From assembly GCA_002713685.1 (NCBI GenBank), contig PATX01000002.1:1-33324 (forward strand): a stretch of 33,324 nucleotides of DNA. The letters run 5' to 3'. A program made the translations under genes and the position numbers. Numbering within the stretch: position 1 is the stretch's first letter; the number at the start of each line of letters is the position of its first letter. The notes below the pieces were generated by a model. It did not search any database. It had not been told where the DNA came from and saw only the letters and a program-made list of their open reading frames with translations. Source of the DNA: Opitutia bacterium (GTDB lineage Bacteria > Verrucomicrobiota > Verrucomicrobiia > Opitutales > Seribacteraceae). Below, in pieces: positions 1 through 7,524 of this stretch.

Positions 1-666
1 TTTCTGAGAAATTAAATATTTTCCAACCAAATATATTAGAATTAATATCGCAACGCCTCCACTCAATGCTTTGAAGTCGCCACTTGCAAGTCCCGATATA
101 GCATAGGTATAGCCAAATGCATTGGCAGATAAAATCGGAACAGAAATCATTAGATAAGTGATAAAGGGCATCTTGAATGACCCAAGTAGATAATTTCCAA
201 AAATAAAAGGGATTCCCGGGGTGAGTCTTAGAATCAACGCCCATTGCCATAAAGTTTTTTTCGGTTTTTCGATGTTCGAAAACTTCTTTTTACGAAAAAA
301 GAAGTTAATATATTCTAGAAATTTAGGACCAAACCAACTGGCCAGCCAGTAAGTCCAGCAGCAGTTAAGAGTTAAAGCAAGTGAACCCAATAAAGCGGCG
401 TAAAAGGCACCATGGGTTTCACCCCAGATTCCTGCAAGGGCAAGCAGAGGTGATACTGGTAAGATGAATGCTGGTAATATAGCGATGCCAGAAAACAACC
501 AAAGTCCATTTTTTAAGAGCAATTCAGAAAAATCATTCCAAATGGTCGTAAAGGTATGCCGCAAGCTGTGTTCTTCTAAAATAGAACCTTCAGCAAATAA
601 AGTATTGGCAAAAAGGAGGAATATTAAAAAGTTTGCTGCTTTAAGGTGCAGCGAAAATAAATGCAT
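1..666 (-). CDS. VTT-domain (TVP38/TMEM64-like) membrane protein, C-terminus beyond window
   Basis: The frame runs from an ATG at 666 down to base 1 without a stop, giving 222 residues of an incomplete protein. A hydrophobic N-terminal segment (about residues 10-25) looks like a signal peptide or first membrane helix. Several further hydrophobic stretches follow. The segment LRLTPGIPFIFGNYLLG (about residues 145-161) matches the R-x-x-P-x-x-P-F-x-x-x-N-Y pattern of the VTT/SNARE-associated family, whose members are inner-membrane proteins; some have been linked to lipid scrambling or membrane homeostasis. The substrate here cannot be told. It starts 9 bases after the stop of the small membrane gene upstream, so the two are probably co-transcribed. 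Family assignment is fairly sure, function is not. Confidence 0.8.
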   Translation of the reverse strand, partial: MHLFSLHLKAANFLIFLLFANTLFAEGSILEEHSLRHTFTTIWNDFSELLLKNGLWLFSGIAILPAFILPVSPLLALAGIWGETHGAFYAALLGSLALTLNCCWTYWLASWFGPKFLEYINFFFRKKKFSNIEKPKKTLWQWALILRLTPGIPFIFGNYLLGSFKMPFITYLMISVPILSANAFGYTYAISGLASGDFKALSGGVAILILIYLVGKYLISQK

Positions 667-675
667 GAGAGTCGT

Positions 676-864
676 TTATTTTGGACCGCTGGAAGAATTC
701 TCCTCTTCAGAAAACTGATTCCAGGATTCATAGTGAAAACTTTCATTTGTTGTTGGCTCGGAAAAAGTTTCAGGACCTTTGTTCTTGAATGTGTTGTAGA
801 CGGGTAAAAGTAAAAACGAAAGAAGCAGGAGGATTAATACCCAAATTAAAAATTCTAGTTTCAT
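676..864 (-). CDS. Small single-span membrane protein (62 aa)
   Basis: The protein has one strongly hydrophobic helix at residues 4-22, then a polar, acidic, Ser/Asn-rich tail, so it is probably anchored by its N-terminus. I recognise no family. This is one of the very few genes here with a good ribosome binding site: AAGGAAG on the minus strand (880-874), 9 bases before the ATG at 864. That supports it being real. It ends 9 bases before the VTT-domain gene and likely forms an operon with it. Confidence 0.65.
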   Translation of the reverse strand: MKLEFLIWVLILLLLSFLLLPVYNTFKNKGPETFSEPTTNESFHYESWNQFSEEENSSSGPK

Positions 865-873
865 AACGACATT

Positions 874-880
874 CTTCCTT
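874..880 (-). promoter_or_regulatory. Shine-Dalgarno site of the 62-aa membrane protein gene
   Basis: On the minus strand the bases read AAGGAAG, with 9 bases to the ATG at 864. It stands out because almost no other start codon in the window has a comparable purine run. Confidence 0.6.
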
Positions 881-944
881 TGTAGTATTTAATAATGAAA
901 TAGGGTTTGATAAAGACGAATTCTTTTATGCTAATATAACGGCT

Positions 945-1124
945 TCAGTTTCCCTTTAGCCAATACATGATTCCTGGAAGTAAAATACCAATTAAACATA
1001 CGATACCGAGAATTATTTGAGCTTTGATTGCCTTTTTCCTGTTTTCGGGAGTATCAGGTGAAGGAGGATTTCCCCAATCATCTTCTATCTTTGTATGTTC
1101 GTCGTCAGATTGCTTTTGCATCAT
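945..1124 (-). CDS. Small tail-anchored-type membrane protein (59 aa), hypothetical
   Basis: The open frame of 59 residues starts MMQKQSDDEHTK and ends in a hydrophobic segment (about residues 36-56) followed by KGN and TGA. The first half is charged and contains a Pro-rich stretch (NPPSPDTPEN). This layout suggests a C-terminal membrane anchor with a short cytoplasmic domain. No family is recognised and no Shine-Dalgarno is seen, but most genes here lack one. It lies 80 bases upstream of the 62-aa gene on the same strand and diverges from tyrA. It could be the first gene of a small membrane-protein operon, or a chance frame. Confidence 0.5.
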   Translation of the reverse strand: MMQKQSDDEHTKIEDDWGNPPSPDTPENRKKAIKAQIILGIVCLIGILLPGIMYWLKGN

Positions 1125-1173
1125 ATGAATGAATTCATTAATAATGATAGCTCTTTTAAAGCCTTCTGTCAGT

Positions 1174-1179
1174 TATAAT
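1174..1179 (+). promoter_or_regulatory. Candidate -10 box (TATAAT) of tyrA
   Basis: A perfect TATAAT ends only 4 bases before the tyrA ATG at 1184. If used, transcription would begin at or next to the ATG and give a leaderless mRNA. No convincing -35 hexamer lies 16-18 bases upstream (the region reads gctcttttaaa), so the call is weak. Confidence 0.35.
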
Positions 1180-1183
1180 TCAA

Positions 1184-2038
1184 ATGTTTCGGCAAGTAAC
1201 AATCATCGGTCCAGGATTACTGGGAGGTTCTCTTTCGTTGGCGGTAAAAAAAATGGACCTCTCGGAAGAGTTGGTTATCTGGGCACGGAGTGAAAAATCA
1301 GTTAACAAAGCGGCTCAAACATTTCCATTTGCAAGAATCGAGAAAGGTTTGGAGGAATCAGTTCGGGGTAGTGACCTTATAATTATTTGCACACCCGTAG
1401 AGACGATTGGCGATATTCTAAAACAGATTAAACCATTTCTTGGGGAAAACTCTCTTGTAACCGATGTGGGCAGTATTAAAGGTTCAATCTGTAATATAGC
1501 TCAGGAAACACTTGGGGATTCTATGGCTAGCTTTATAGGCTCTCACCCAATGGCGGGGGCTGAAAAATCCGGAATGGAGTTTTCGGACCCAATGCTTTTT
1601 ATGAACCGAGCATGCATTCTGACTCCTTTGGATAAGGTCAAGGAGAGTGATCTCTTATCCTTACGAAAATTTTGGGAAAAAATGGGGATGGTTGTTCAGA
1701 TATTGGATCCTACTTCCCATGATAAGATCATTGCCGATTTAAGCCATTTGCCCCACTTAATATCCTCAATTTTGGCCCATTCGCTTGCCGAAATACAGGA
1801 GGAAGCCCAAAAGTTAGGAGGGCAAGGACTTGCCGATACAACGAGAATTGCTGAGGGCGATGCAAATTTATGGAGTAACATATTACTAGAAAACAAAAAG
1901 AATCTTATTCCAGCACTGCAAAAGTTTAAAAGATCCCTCGATTCAGTAGAGCTATCTTTGGAGGAGGGCGATATCGATAAACTTAGAGATTTTCTGGAAG
2001 ATGGAAAGGAGTTCAGGCACTCCCTTCAAAGCAAATGA
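1184..2038 (+). CDS. tyrA: Prephenate/arogenate dehydrogenase
   Basis: This NAD(P)-dependent oxidoreductase of tyrosine biosynthesis decarboxylates prephenate (or arogenate) to the 4-hydroxyphenylpyruvate (or tyrosine) precursor in the cytoplasm. The N-terminus has the Rossmann motif GPGLLGGS (residues 9-16). The active-site signature SHPMAGAEKSG lies near residues 120-130, and an all-helical dehydrogenase domain follows. The 284 residues match a single-domain TyrA, with no fused chorismate mutase or ACT domain, so feedback control by a built-in tyrosine sensor is not expected. It is the first gene of a tyrA-aroA-cmk-plsC run. Its TGA overlaps the aroA ATG (ATGA). Substrate preference between prephenate and arogenate cannot be read from sequence alone. 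Confidence 0.93.
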   Translation: MFRQVTIIGPGLLGGSLSLAVKKMDLSEELVIWARSEKSVNKAAQTFPFARIEKGLEESVRGSDLIIICTPVETIGDILKQIKPFLGENSLVTDVGSIKGSICNIAQETLGDSMASFIGSHPMAGAEKSGMEFSDPMLFMNRACILTPLDKVKESDLLSLRKFWEKMGMVVQILDPTSHDKIIADLSHLPHLISSILAHSLAEIQEEAQKLGGQGLADTTRIAEGDANLWSNILLENKKNLIPALQKFKRSLDSVELSLEEGDIDKLRDFLEDGKEFRHSLQSK

Positions 2039-3387
2039 TGTCAGAAATTGAAATAAAACCTTTTCAAAAACCATGTAATGGTTCTGTGCTAGTACCAGGT
2101 TCCAAAAGTATAAGTAACCGTGCTCTCTTACTATCCTGCTTTAACCGATCCACAACCACACATTTGAGGGGTATACTTAAAAGTGAAGATGTGGAAATTA
2201 TGATCAAAGCTTTAAGAAGTTTGGGGATAAATATTACTGAAGATTGGTCACAGAATTATTTACAAGTAGAGGCATGTGGTGGAGTGAGTCCAGTAAAGAA
2301 TCAAAATATTAAAGTTGGAAATGCTGGCACTGTTGCAAGATTTTTAACTGCCTGGTTGGCGGTGCAGGAAGATGCTTCCTTCGTTATCGATGGTAGTGCA
2401 GAAATGAGGAAAAGACCCATCGGGCCTCTCCTTGAAAGTTTCATTGAGGCAGGTGTCGTGGTTGATTATACAGGCGATCAAGGGTTTTTCCCGATAAAAA
2501 TAGAGACCCAAAAGTGTACCAAGACCGATTGGCAGGTGGATGCCTCTCAAAGTAGTCAAATGCTATCTGCTTTGATGATGATATCGCCACTTATATCTTT
2601 AAGTTCTAAGATTTCCTTTCTGAAAGGCACCGTTTCAAGGCCATTTTTAGAAATTACAAGAAAGATGATTCAGGATTTCAGCGGTGATCAATCCTTTCAA
2701 TGCAATCTTCGAGAAAAAGAGATAAATATTAGAACAAAATATTCGAGAGCAGGAAGATTTGATTATGAAATTGAGCCTGATGCGACTGCTGCAAGTTATT
2801 TCCTTACCCTTCCCCAGATTGTTGGTGGCAAATGCGAATTGATTGGGATTCACGAGAAGATGCTGCAGGGTGATGCAGGTTTTCAAAATATTCTTAAGCA
2901 GATGGGGGCAGATATTAATAAGGGCGAACGAGGCATTTCTTCAAGGAATGAAAAACAAAAGGCTTTATCGGGCGGAATCTTCGACTTTAATGATATTTCA
3001 GACACATTTTTGACGCTTGCAGCGGTGAGTCCACTTCTATCAGAAAAGATTAGTATCAAAGGGATTGCCCATACAAGAGTTCAGGAATGTGATCGAGTTC
3101 ATGCAATGGCTACCGAACTTAAAAAAATGGGGCAAGGAATCGAGCAGACTGAAGATTCCCTGCTTATAAGTCCCGATCTTGAGAAACTAAAAATTTTAGC
3201 GAAAAAAGGAATTTCTGTTGATACATATAATGATCATCGTGTTGCAATGAGCTTTGCAATACTTGGCTCCTATAATTTATTAGGAGAAGGTCAGCCATGG
3301 CTTAAAATTAATAACCCGATGTGCTGTGGCAAAACCTTCCCAGCTTTCTTTGATAAACTCGAAGAACTGGGGAGAAACTCATACTAA
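2035..3387 (+). CDS. aroA: 3-phosphoshikimate 1-carboxyvinyltransferase (EPSP synthase)
   Basis: This is the sixth step of the shikimate pathway: it joins phosphoenolpyruvate to shikimate-3-phosphate. The substrate-binding PGSKSISNRA (residues 21-30) and GNAGTVARFL (near residue 93) are present. So are the KRPI segment and a C-terminal YNDHRVAMS, giving both halves of the two-domain fold. Length is 450 residues, normal for the family. Two tandem ATGs (2035 and 2038) are possible starts; the first overlaps the tyrA stop and the second directly follows it. The stop abuts the cmk ATG. The aroA-cmk adjacency is widespread in bacteria, and linkage with tyrA places two aromatic amino acid genes under one promoter. 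Confidence 0.95.
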   Translation: MMSEIEIKPFQKPCNGSVLVPGSKSISNRALLLSCFNRSTTTHLRGILKSEDVEIMIKALRSLGINITEDWSQNYLQVEACGGVSPVKNQNIKVGNAGTVARFLTAWLAVQEDASFVIDGSAEMRKRPIGPLLESFIEAGVVVDYTGDQGFFPIKIETQKCTKTDWQVDASQSSQMLSALMMISPLISLSSKISFLKGTVSRPFLEITRKMIQDFSGDQSFQCNLREKEINIRTKYSRAGRFDYEIEPDATAASYFLTLPQIVGGKCELIGIHEKMLQGDAGFQNILKQMGADINKGERGISSRNEKQKALSGGIFDFNDISDTFLTLAAVSPLLSEKISIKGIAHTRVQECDRVHAMATELKKMGQGIEQTEDSLLISPDLEKLKILAKKGISVDTYNDHRVAMSFAILGSYNLLGEGQPWLKINNPMCCGKTFPAFFDKLEELGRNSY

Positions 3388-4044
3388 ATGGCCAATTTTA
3401 TAACACTTGCAGTTGATGGGGGTGCGGGTACGGGAAAATCGACTCTTTCCAAGCTAATTAGTTCTGAAAATAAGTTTATGTATGTTGAGACTGGTAGTTT
3501 GTACCGAGCAATAACCTATCTAATGCTCGAAATGAAAATAAGTCCAATTGATGTGGGGAGTGAAATCTCAGGAAAAGAATTGGAATTCACCTCCAAGATA
3601 ATCAAAAACAAATATTTCCTTTATGTCGGAGGGAGAGATTGTAGCTTACTTGATTTAAGAACTGCTCAAATAAATAAGCAAGTAAGTGATTATGCTGCAC
3701 TTCCTGCAGTGAGAAGCTTCCTCATAGAATTTCAGAGAAGTCAGGTTGGAGTCGCAAAGTTGAACGGATTTAAAGGAATTGTAATGGAGGGAAGAGATAT
3801 TGGAACCAAGATATTGCCAGATGCTGATCTTAAGATTTTTTTGTTCGCTGATTTTGAAACAAGAATGAAAAGGCGGAAAAAAGATGGAGAGCTTGATGAG
3901 ATCAGAAATCGAGACCTTAAAGACCTTCAAAGAAAAGCTTCTCCACTTCAAAGAGCGGAAGATGCCCTATCCATAAACACAGCAATCCACAATCAGACTG
4001 AAACATACAGTATTGTAAACCGAGAGTTACTTCGCTTGAAATGA
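3388..4044 (+). CDS. cmk: Cytidylate kinase
   Basis: The enzyme phosphorylates CMP and dCMP with ATP, feeding nucleic acid and phospholipid (CDP-diacylglycerol) synthesis. The P-loop reads GGAGTGKST (about residues 11-19). The CMP-binding region contains YRAITYL and later EGRDIGTKILPDADLKIFL, the typical Cmk core, and R-x-x-R/D-rich lid residues follow (about 147-180). Its 218 residues match the bacterial form. The ATG follows the aroA stop with no gap, and the TGA overlaps the plsC ATG, so translational coupling on both sides is likely. In many bacteria rpsA follows cmk; here it does not. Confidence 0.94.
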   Translation: MANFITLAVDGGAGTGKSTLSKLISSENKFMYVETGSLYRAITYLMLEMKISPIDVGSEISGKELEFTSKIIKNKYFLYVGGRDCSLLDLRTAQINKQVSDYAALPAVRSFLIEFQRSQVGVAKLNGFKGIVMEGRDIGTKILPDADLKIFLFADFETRMKRRKKDGELDEIRNRDLKDLQRKASPLQRAEDALSINTAIHNQTETYSIVNRELLRLK

Positions 4045-4646
4045 GCATTGTATATTCATCGGCCCAAATTCTTTCAAAAGCATATTTCAAATCTTTTCAT
4101 AGATTTAAGGTAGTTGGATTGGAGAATGTTCCAAAAGATCAAGCTTTCATCCTTGCTTCAAATCACGCCAGTTTTATTGATCCGCCAGCACTCGGATGTG
4201 CTTTGCCAACCAGCATTTGTTATCTTGCTAGAGACAGTCTCTTTAGGTTTCCATTTGGAGGTTTTTTAAAAAAACTAAATTCAATTCCAATTCATAGAGA
4301 AAATATGAATATAAGAACTGTCAGGATAATTTTAAATAAAATTAAGGATGGCAAGGGATTGTTAATTTTTCCTGAAGGAACCAGAACTCATGATGGAAGC
4401 ATTCAAAAGGCTAAGTCTGGGATAGGCTTTATTTTGGAAATGGCAAATGTTCCGATTGTTCCTGCAAAAATTACCGGAAGCTATAAAATCCTGCCAAGAG
4501 GTAAGATTATGCCAAAATTAGGAGTGAAACTTACTGTTAGATATGGAGCACCGTTTCTGATTGAAAAATCTGATAAGAGTTTAGAAAGAAAAGAAAGATA
4601 CTCTAAAATGGCGGAACAAGTTATGTCGAAGATTAATGATCTGTAG
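4041..4646 (+). CDS. plsC: 1-acyl-sn-glycerol-3-phosphate acyltransferase
   Basis: The enzyme makes phosphatidic acid by acylating lysophosphatidic acid at the membrane. The catalytic H(X4)D motif is visible in NHASFIDPPAL (about residues 41-51). The substrate-binding FPEGTRTHDG lies near residues 111-120, and the later block VPIVPAKITGS is also typical. Length is 201 residues, short but normal for bacterial PlsC-like proteins. It overlaps cmk by four bases (ATGA) and ends 7 bases before the stop of the convergent tyrosine kinase gene. A paralogous lysophospholipid acyltransferase role is possible. Confidence 0.9.
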   Translation: MSIVYSSAQILSKAYFKSFHRFKVVGLENVPKDQAFILASNHASFIDPPALGCALPTSICYLARDSLFRFPFGGFLKKLNSIPIHRENMNIRTVRIILNKIKDGKGLLIFPEGTRTHDGSIQKAKSGIGFILEMANVPIVPAKITGSYKILPRGKIMPKLGVKLTVRYGAPFLIEKSDKSLERKERYSKMAEQVMSKINDL

Positions 4647-4653
4647 CTTGAGG

Positions 4654-6894
4654 CTAACCAGTGTTCGATTTTGAACCTCCATAATACTTATTGTAATACT
4701 TATATCGATAATAACCGTACCCGTATCCGTAATACCCTGAGTAATAGTAGCCCGTGGATTTTTTACTTGGTAGATCATTTAAAACTACACCTAGTATGTT
4801 GCTCCCGGATTCTTCTAAATTAGACAACAAACCTTTCGCAGCACGTCGAGCAACTTTTCCGTATCTGGTAACAAAGATTACATCGTCCACAATTTTTGAC
4901 AGAGCCATTGCATCAGGGAATAACCCCACTGGTGGACTATCCACCACGATAATGTCGGCACTACTCTTTAGTTTCCCTAATAATTCATGAAATTGATTTT
5001 TCTCAATTAATTCGGTTACACTTCTAGTTTTCCCTCCAGAAGTGAGCATCTTTAAGTTGGGATGAATATCATGAAGTTCGGAGTCTAAGTTTTCTTTTAT
5101 GTAATTGGGTTGCTCGGCTGATTTGTTAATAATGGGTATCAATCCTCCTTCGTTTTCGAGTCCAACAAATTTGTGAAGCCCAGGTCTTCTTAAATCGAAA
5201 TCAATAAGGATAGTTTTCTTTCCATGGTTAGCACATGTGAATGCAAGATTTGTAGAAATTAAACTTTTTCCTTCACTGGGAATAGCAGAGGTTACCAAAA
5301 TAACTTTGGGGAAATCGACAAGTGAATTTACTTGGATTTTGCTGAACATAGAGCGAAAGGATTCAGCGAGTCCATCATCTAAGTCATTTCCAACGATTAA
5401 TGGTCGTTCTTGCTCATCGATATTAGAAATCTTCGGAATGCCTGAAATTAAATCTCTGCCTAGGAATACTTGTATATCCCACGGCGACTTAATTCTGTTA
5501 TCAATGAATTCCAGTAAAAACGGAAAAAGAATAAATATAGCTAAAAAAACAGTTGCTGCCTTTTTTTGTATAGCAGCCTTATCTGGTGAGTAGGCAGAAG
5601 CGGGCAAGGACGCAAATTGTTCTTTTTGTAGAGGGTTGTCCTGTTCTTGTGGGAATGCTTGCTCAATGGTTACATCATTTAATCTTTTTTGCATTTGTGC
5701 ACTGCTTGTTTGCACAATTTGAAGTTCTCTTTCAAAATTTCTGAGGGTGTCATCAATCAGTGAAACATCTTTAGCTTCAATTTGCACATCATTCATGGCG
5801 ATGGAAAATTTATCCTCTAATGCTAGGAGTTGATTTTCTCTTTCATACAAATCGGATATGGCGTTTCTAATTTCTGAAAGTATTTGCATATTTGTGTCCC
5901 GGATTTGCCTTGCATTAGCAAGCATTTTGGGATGTTTTTCTAAATAGCCAGTTCCTACTTCCTGGTAGTTTTTCCTAGTAGAATAAAGTTTTTGCAGATC
6001 TTCTCTCAGAAATGCAATTCGTCCAAACTGATTAATTTCCTTTATTTTAAAAAACTCACCAAACAAGGCATATCTTTCTTCGATAGACTCAACCTTTCGG
6101 GATTTAATTTTATTATCAACTGCAAGGACTTGAGATTTTAAGGACTCGATTCTTAGTCTTTCGATCCGGCAACGAGTAATCTCTGCTTGGTATTGGCTTT
6201 TTTTTGCAGATATATCTTTTTTATCGTCTTCAAGAAACGGAGCTTCTTTTTCAGCCTTATATTGAGAGATTTTAGCTTGGATGTCTTTTTCTTTTTTCAT
6301 CTCTCTATCAAGCAGGCGTTCAAGGGTTTTGATAGCAGATTCAACCTTCAGACTGGAGTTACTCCTGTGCAGAATTTCATATTCAGATTGTACCTCTCGA
6401 GCAATAATCATGGCTGATTTTGCAGATCTAGCATTTGAAGTAATTGTAAATCTTGGACGGCTCTCCTCAGAGAGAGATATGCTGTAGGAAACCGTACTGC
6501 CTACACTTGTGGGAATGCCGGATTCAACATAGGGTTTGAGCATCTCCCTTTTTAGTTCAGGTGAATTTTCTATTTTGGTGATTACCTGCATTCTCAGCTC
6601 TTGGCTATTCAGACCATCCCTGTGCTTGCCTACAAGAAGTTGAAATTGTTGTTCCTGTTGATCGACCTTTTGGAGATTTATAATTGCAGGTGGAGGAATA
6701 AGCCTAAAGGAGGAAGAACTACTGAAAAATTCGGGGACTTGCAGATCCTTGTAGGCAATAGTAAGAGCTATGGGCAAGGCGATACAAAGAGAGATAAGCC
6801 ATCTATCCCTTAGAATGAGAAGCACATCAGAAACACCACGTACTTTTATAGTGTCTCCTTGGTTTTTAAAAGATTCTGGATGTTCTTGATCCAA
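4654..6894 (-). CDS. Wzc-like polysaccharide co-polymerase / bacterial tyrosine kinase
   Basis: This inner-membrane protein of polysaccharide export combines a Wzz-type chain-length domain with a cytoplasmic BY-kinase. Two membrane helices (about 32-48 and 446-464) flank a large periplasmic region rich in coiled coil (about 185-255 and 340-410). The kinase follows: Walker A SAIPSEGKS (536-544), Walker A' ILIDFDLRRP (562-571) and Walker B IIVVDSPP (648-655). The tail is unusually tyrosine-rich, with 14 Tyr between residues 716 and 738, the expected autophosphorylation cluster. Length 746 matches the E. coli Wzc type. It starts with TTG at 6894, 2 bases after the upstream stop; no other start is near. 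It is the last gene of a barrel-Wza-Wzc operon. No partner phosphatase is in the window. Confidence 0.92.
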   Translation of the reverse strand: MDQEHPESFKNQGDTIKVRGVSDVLLILRDRWLISLCIALPIALTIAYKDLQVPEFFSSSSSFRLIPPPAIINLQKVDQQEQQFQLLVGKHRDGLNSQELRMQVITKIENSPELKREMLKPYVESGIPTSVGSTVSYSISLSEESRPRFTITSNARSAKSAMIIAREVQSEYEILHRSNSSLKVESAIKTLERLLDREMKKEKDIQAKISQYKAEKEAPFLEDDKKDISAKKSQYQAEITRCRIERLRIESLKSQVLAVDNKIKSRKVESIEERYALFGEFFKIKEINQFGRIAFLREDLQKLYSTRKNYQEVGTGYLEKHPKMLANARQIRDTNMQILSEIRNAISDLYERENQLLALEDKFSIAMNDVQIEAKDVSLIDDTLRNFERELQIVQTSSAQMQKRLNDVTIEQAFPQEQDNPLQKEQFASLPASAYSPDKAAIQKKAATVFLAIFILFPFLLEFIDNRIKSPWDIQVFLGRDLISGIPKISNIDEQERPLIVGNDLDDGLAESFRSMFSKIQVNSLVDFPKVILVTSAIPSEGKSLISTNLAFTCANHGKKTILIDFDLRRPGLHKFVGLENEGGLIPIINKSAEQPNYIKENLDSELHDIHPNLKMLTSGGKTRSVTELIEKNQFHELLGKLKSSADIIVVDSPPVGLFPDAMALSKIVDDVIFVTRYGKVARRAAKGLLSNLEESGSNILGVVLNDLPSKKSTGYYYSGYYGYGYGYYRYKYYNKYYGGSKSNTG

Positions 6895-6896
6895 GT

Positions 6897-7520
6897 TTAA
6901 AAAAGCCTTTCTGGAACATTGATTTGATCACCGGGATATACCCACCACTTCTGACCTTCAACCTCGGTATTCCCTGCATTCAATGCATCAAGATTAATAA
7001 CAAATACCTTAGTTTTTAATAATTTTCCATCGTTGTCACGAAATGAACGGGTAACGGAAATTTTTGACTTGTTGGCAACTGGGTTCAACCCACCAGACAT
7101 ATTAATTAGTTCTGTTATACTGACAGCCGCAGCCTCAGCTGGCAGCACAAAAGGGCCTTGCTTATTGACTGAACCGGAAATGTAAACAAATCTAGGGGTA
7201 TATGAAGTGATTTTGGCAATGATGGTAGGTTTTCGAAAGATTTTCCTTTCGATGTAGAGAGAGCTTACCTTCTGTTCAGCTTGTTGAATGGTTAAACCTG
7301 ATAGTTTTACCATGCCCAAATAAACTAACCTTATGCTTCCATCAGGATCAACTTTTGTGCTTACTCTGCACTCATCTTCATTTAAGACGGTTAAATCGAT
7401 TGAATCGCCTGAAGCTATTTGGTATCCGCCTTCATGTTCCAAGATATAGTGGCTTTGTGAAAATAGACAATGTATTAACGATTGATGAAGTATCAGATAA
7501 ATAAAAAATTTATAAATCAT
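6897..7520 (-). CDS. Wza-like polysaccharide export protein (poly_export/SLBB)
   Basis: An N-terminal hydrophobic signal (residues 1-22) directs it out of the cytoplasm. YQIASGDSIDLTVLNEDE begins the polysaccharide export domain (about 33-110), with VDPDGSIRLVYLG in the middle. An SLBB-type domain follows (about 112-200), containing VYISGSVNKQGPF and a closing YPGDQINVP. At 207 residues it is much shorter than E. coli Wza (about 380): only one SLBB-like domain is evident and the helical outer-membrane barrel segment is not clear. The beta-barrel protein encoded upstream may supply the outer-membrane pore; that is inference. The gene sits 4 bases after the barrel gene and 2 bases before the Wzc-like gene. 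Confidence 0.88.
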   Translation of the reverse strand: MIYKFFIYLILHQSLIHCLFSQSHYILEHEGGYQIASGDSIDLTVLNEDECRVSTKVDPDGSIRLVYLGMVKLSGLTIQQAEQKVSSLYIERKIFRKPTIIAKITSYTPRFVYISGSVNKQGPFVLPAEAAAVSITELINMSGGLNPVANKSKISVTRSFRDNDGKLLKTKVFVINLDALNAGNTEVEGQKWWVYPGDQINVPERLF

Positions 7521-7524
7521 GTTT

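Noticed and set aside
4645-4657. TAGC-TTGAG-GCTA hairpin between the plsC and Wzc-like stop codons as a bidirectional terminator
   Set aside because: The stem is only 4 bp with no T-run on either side.
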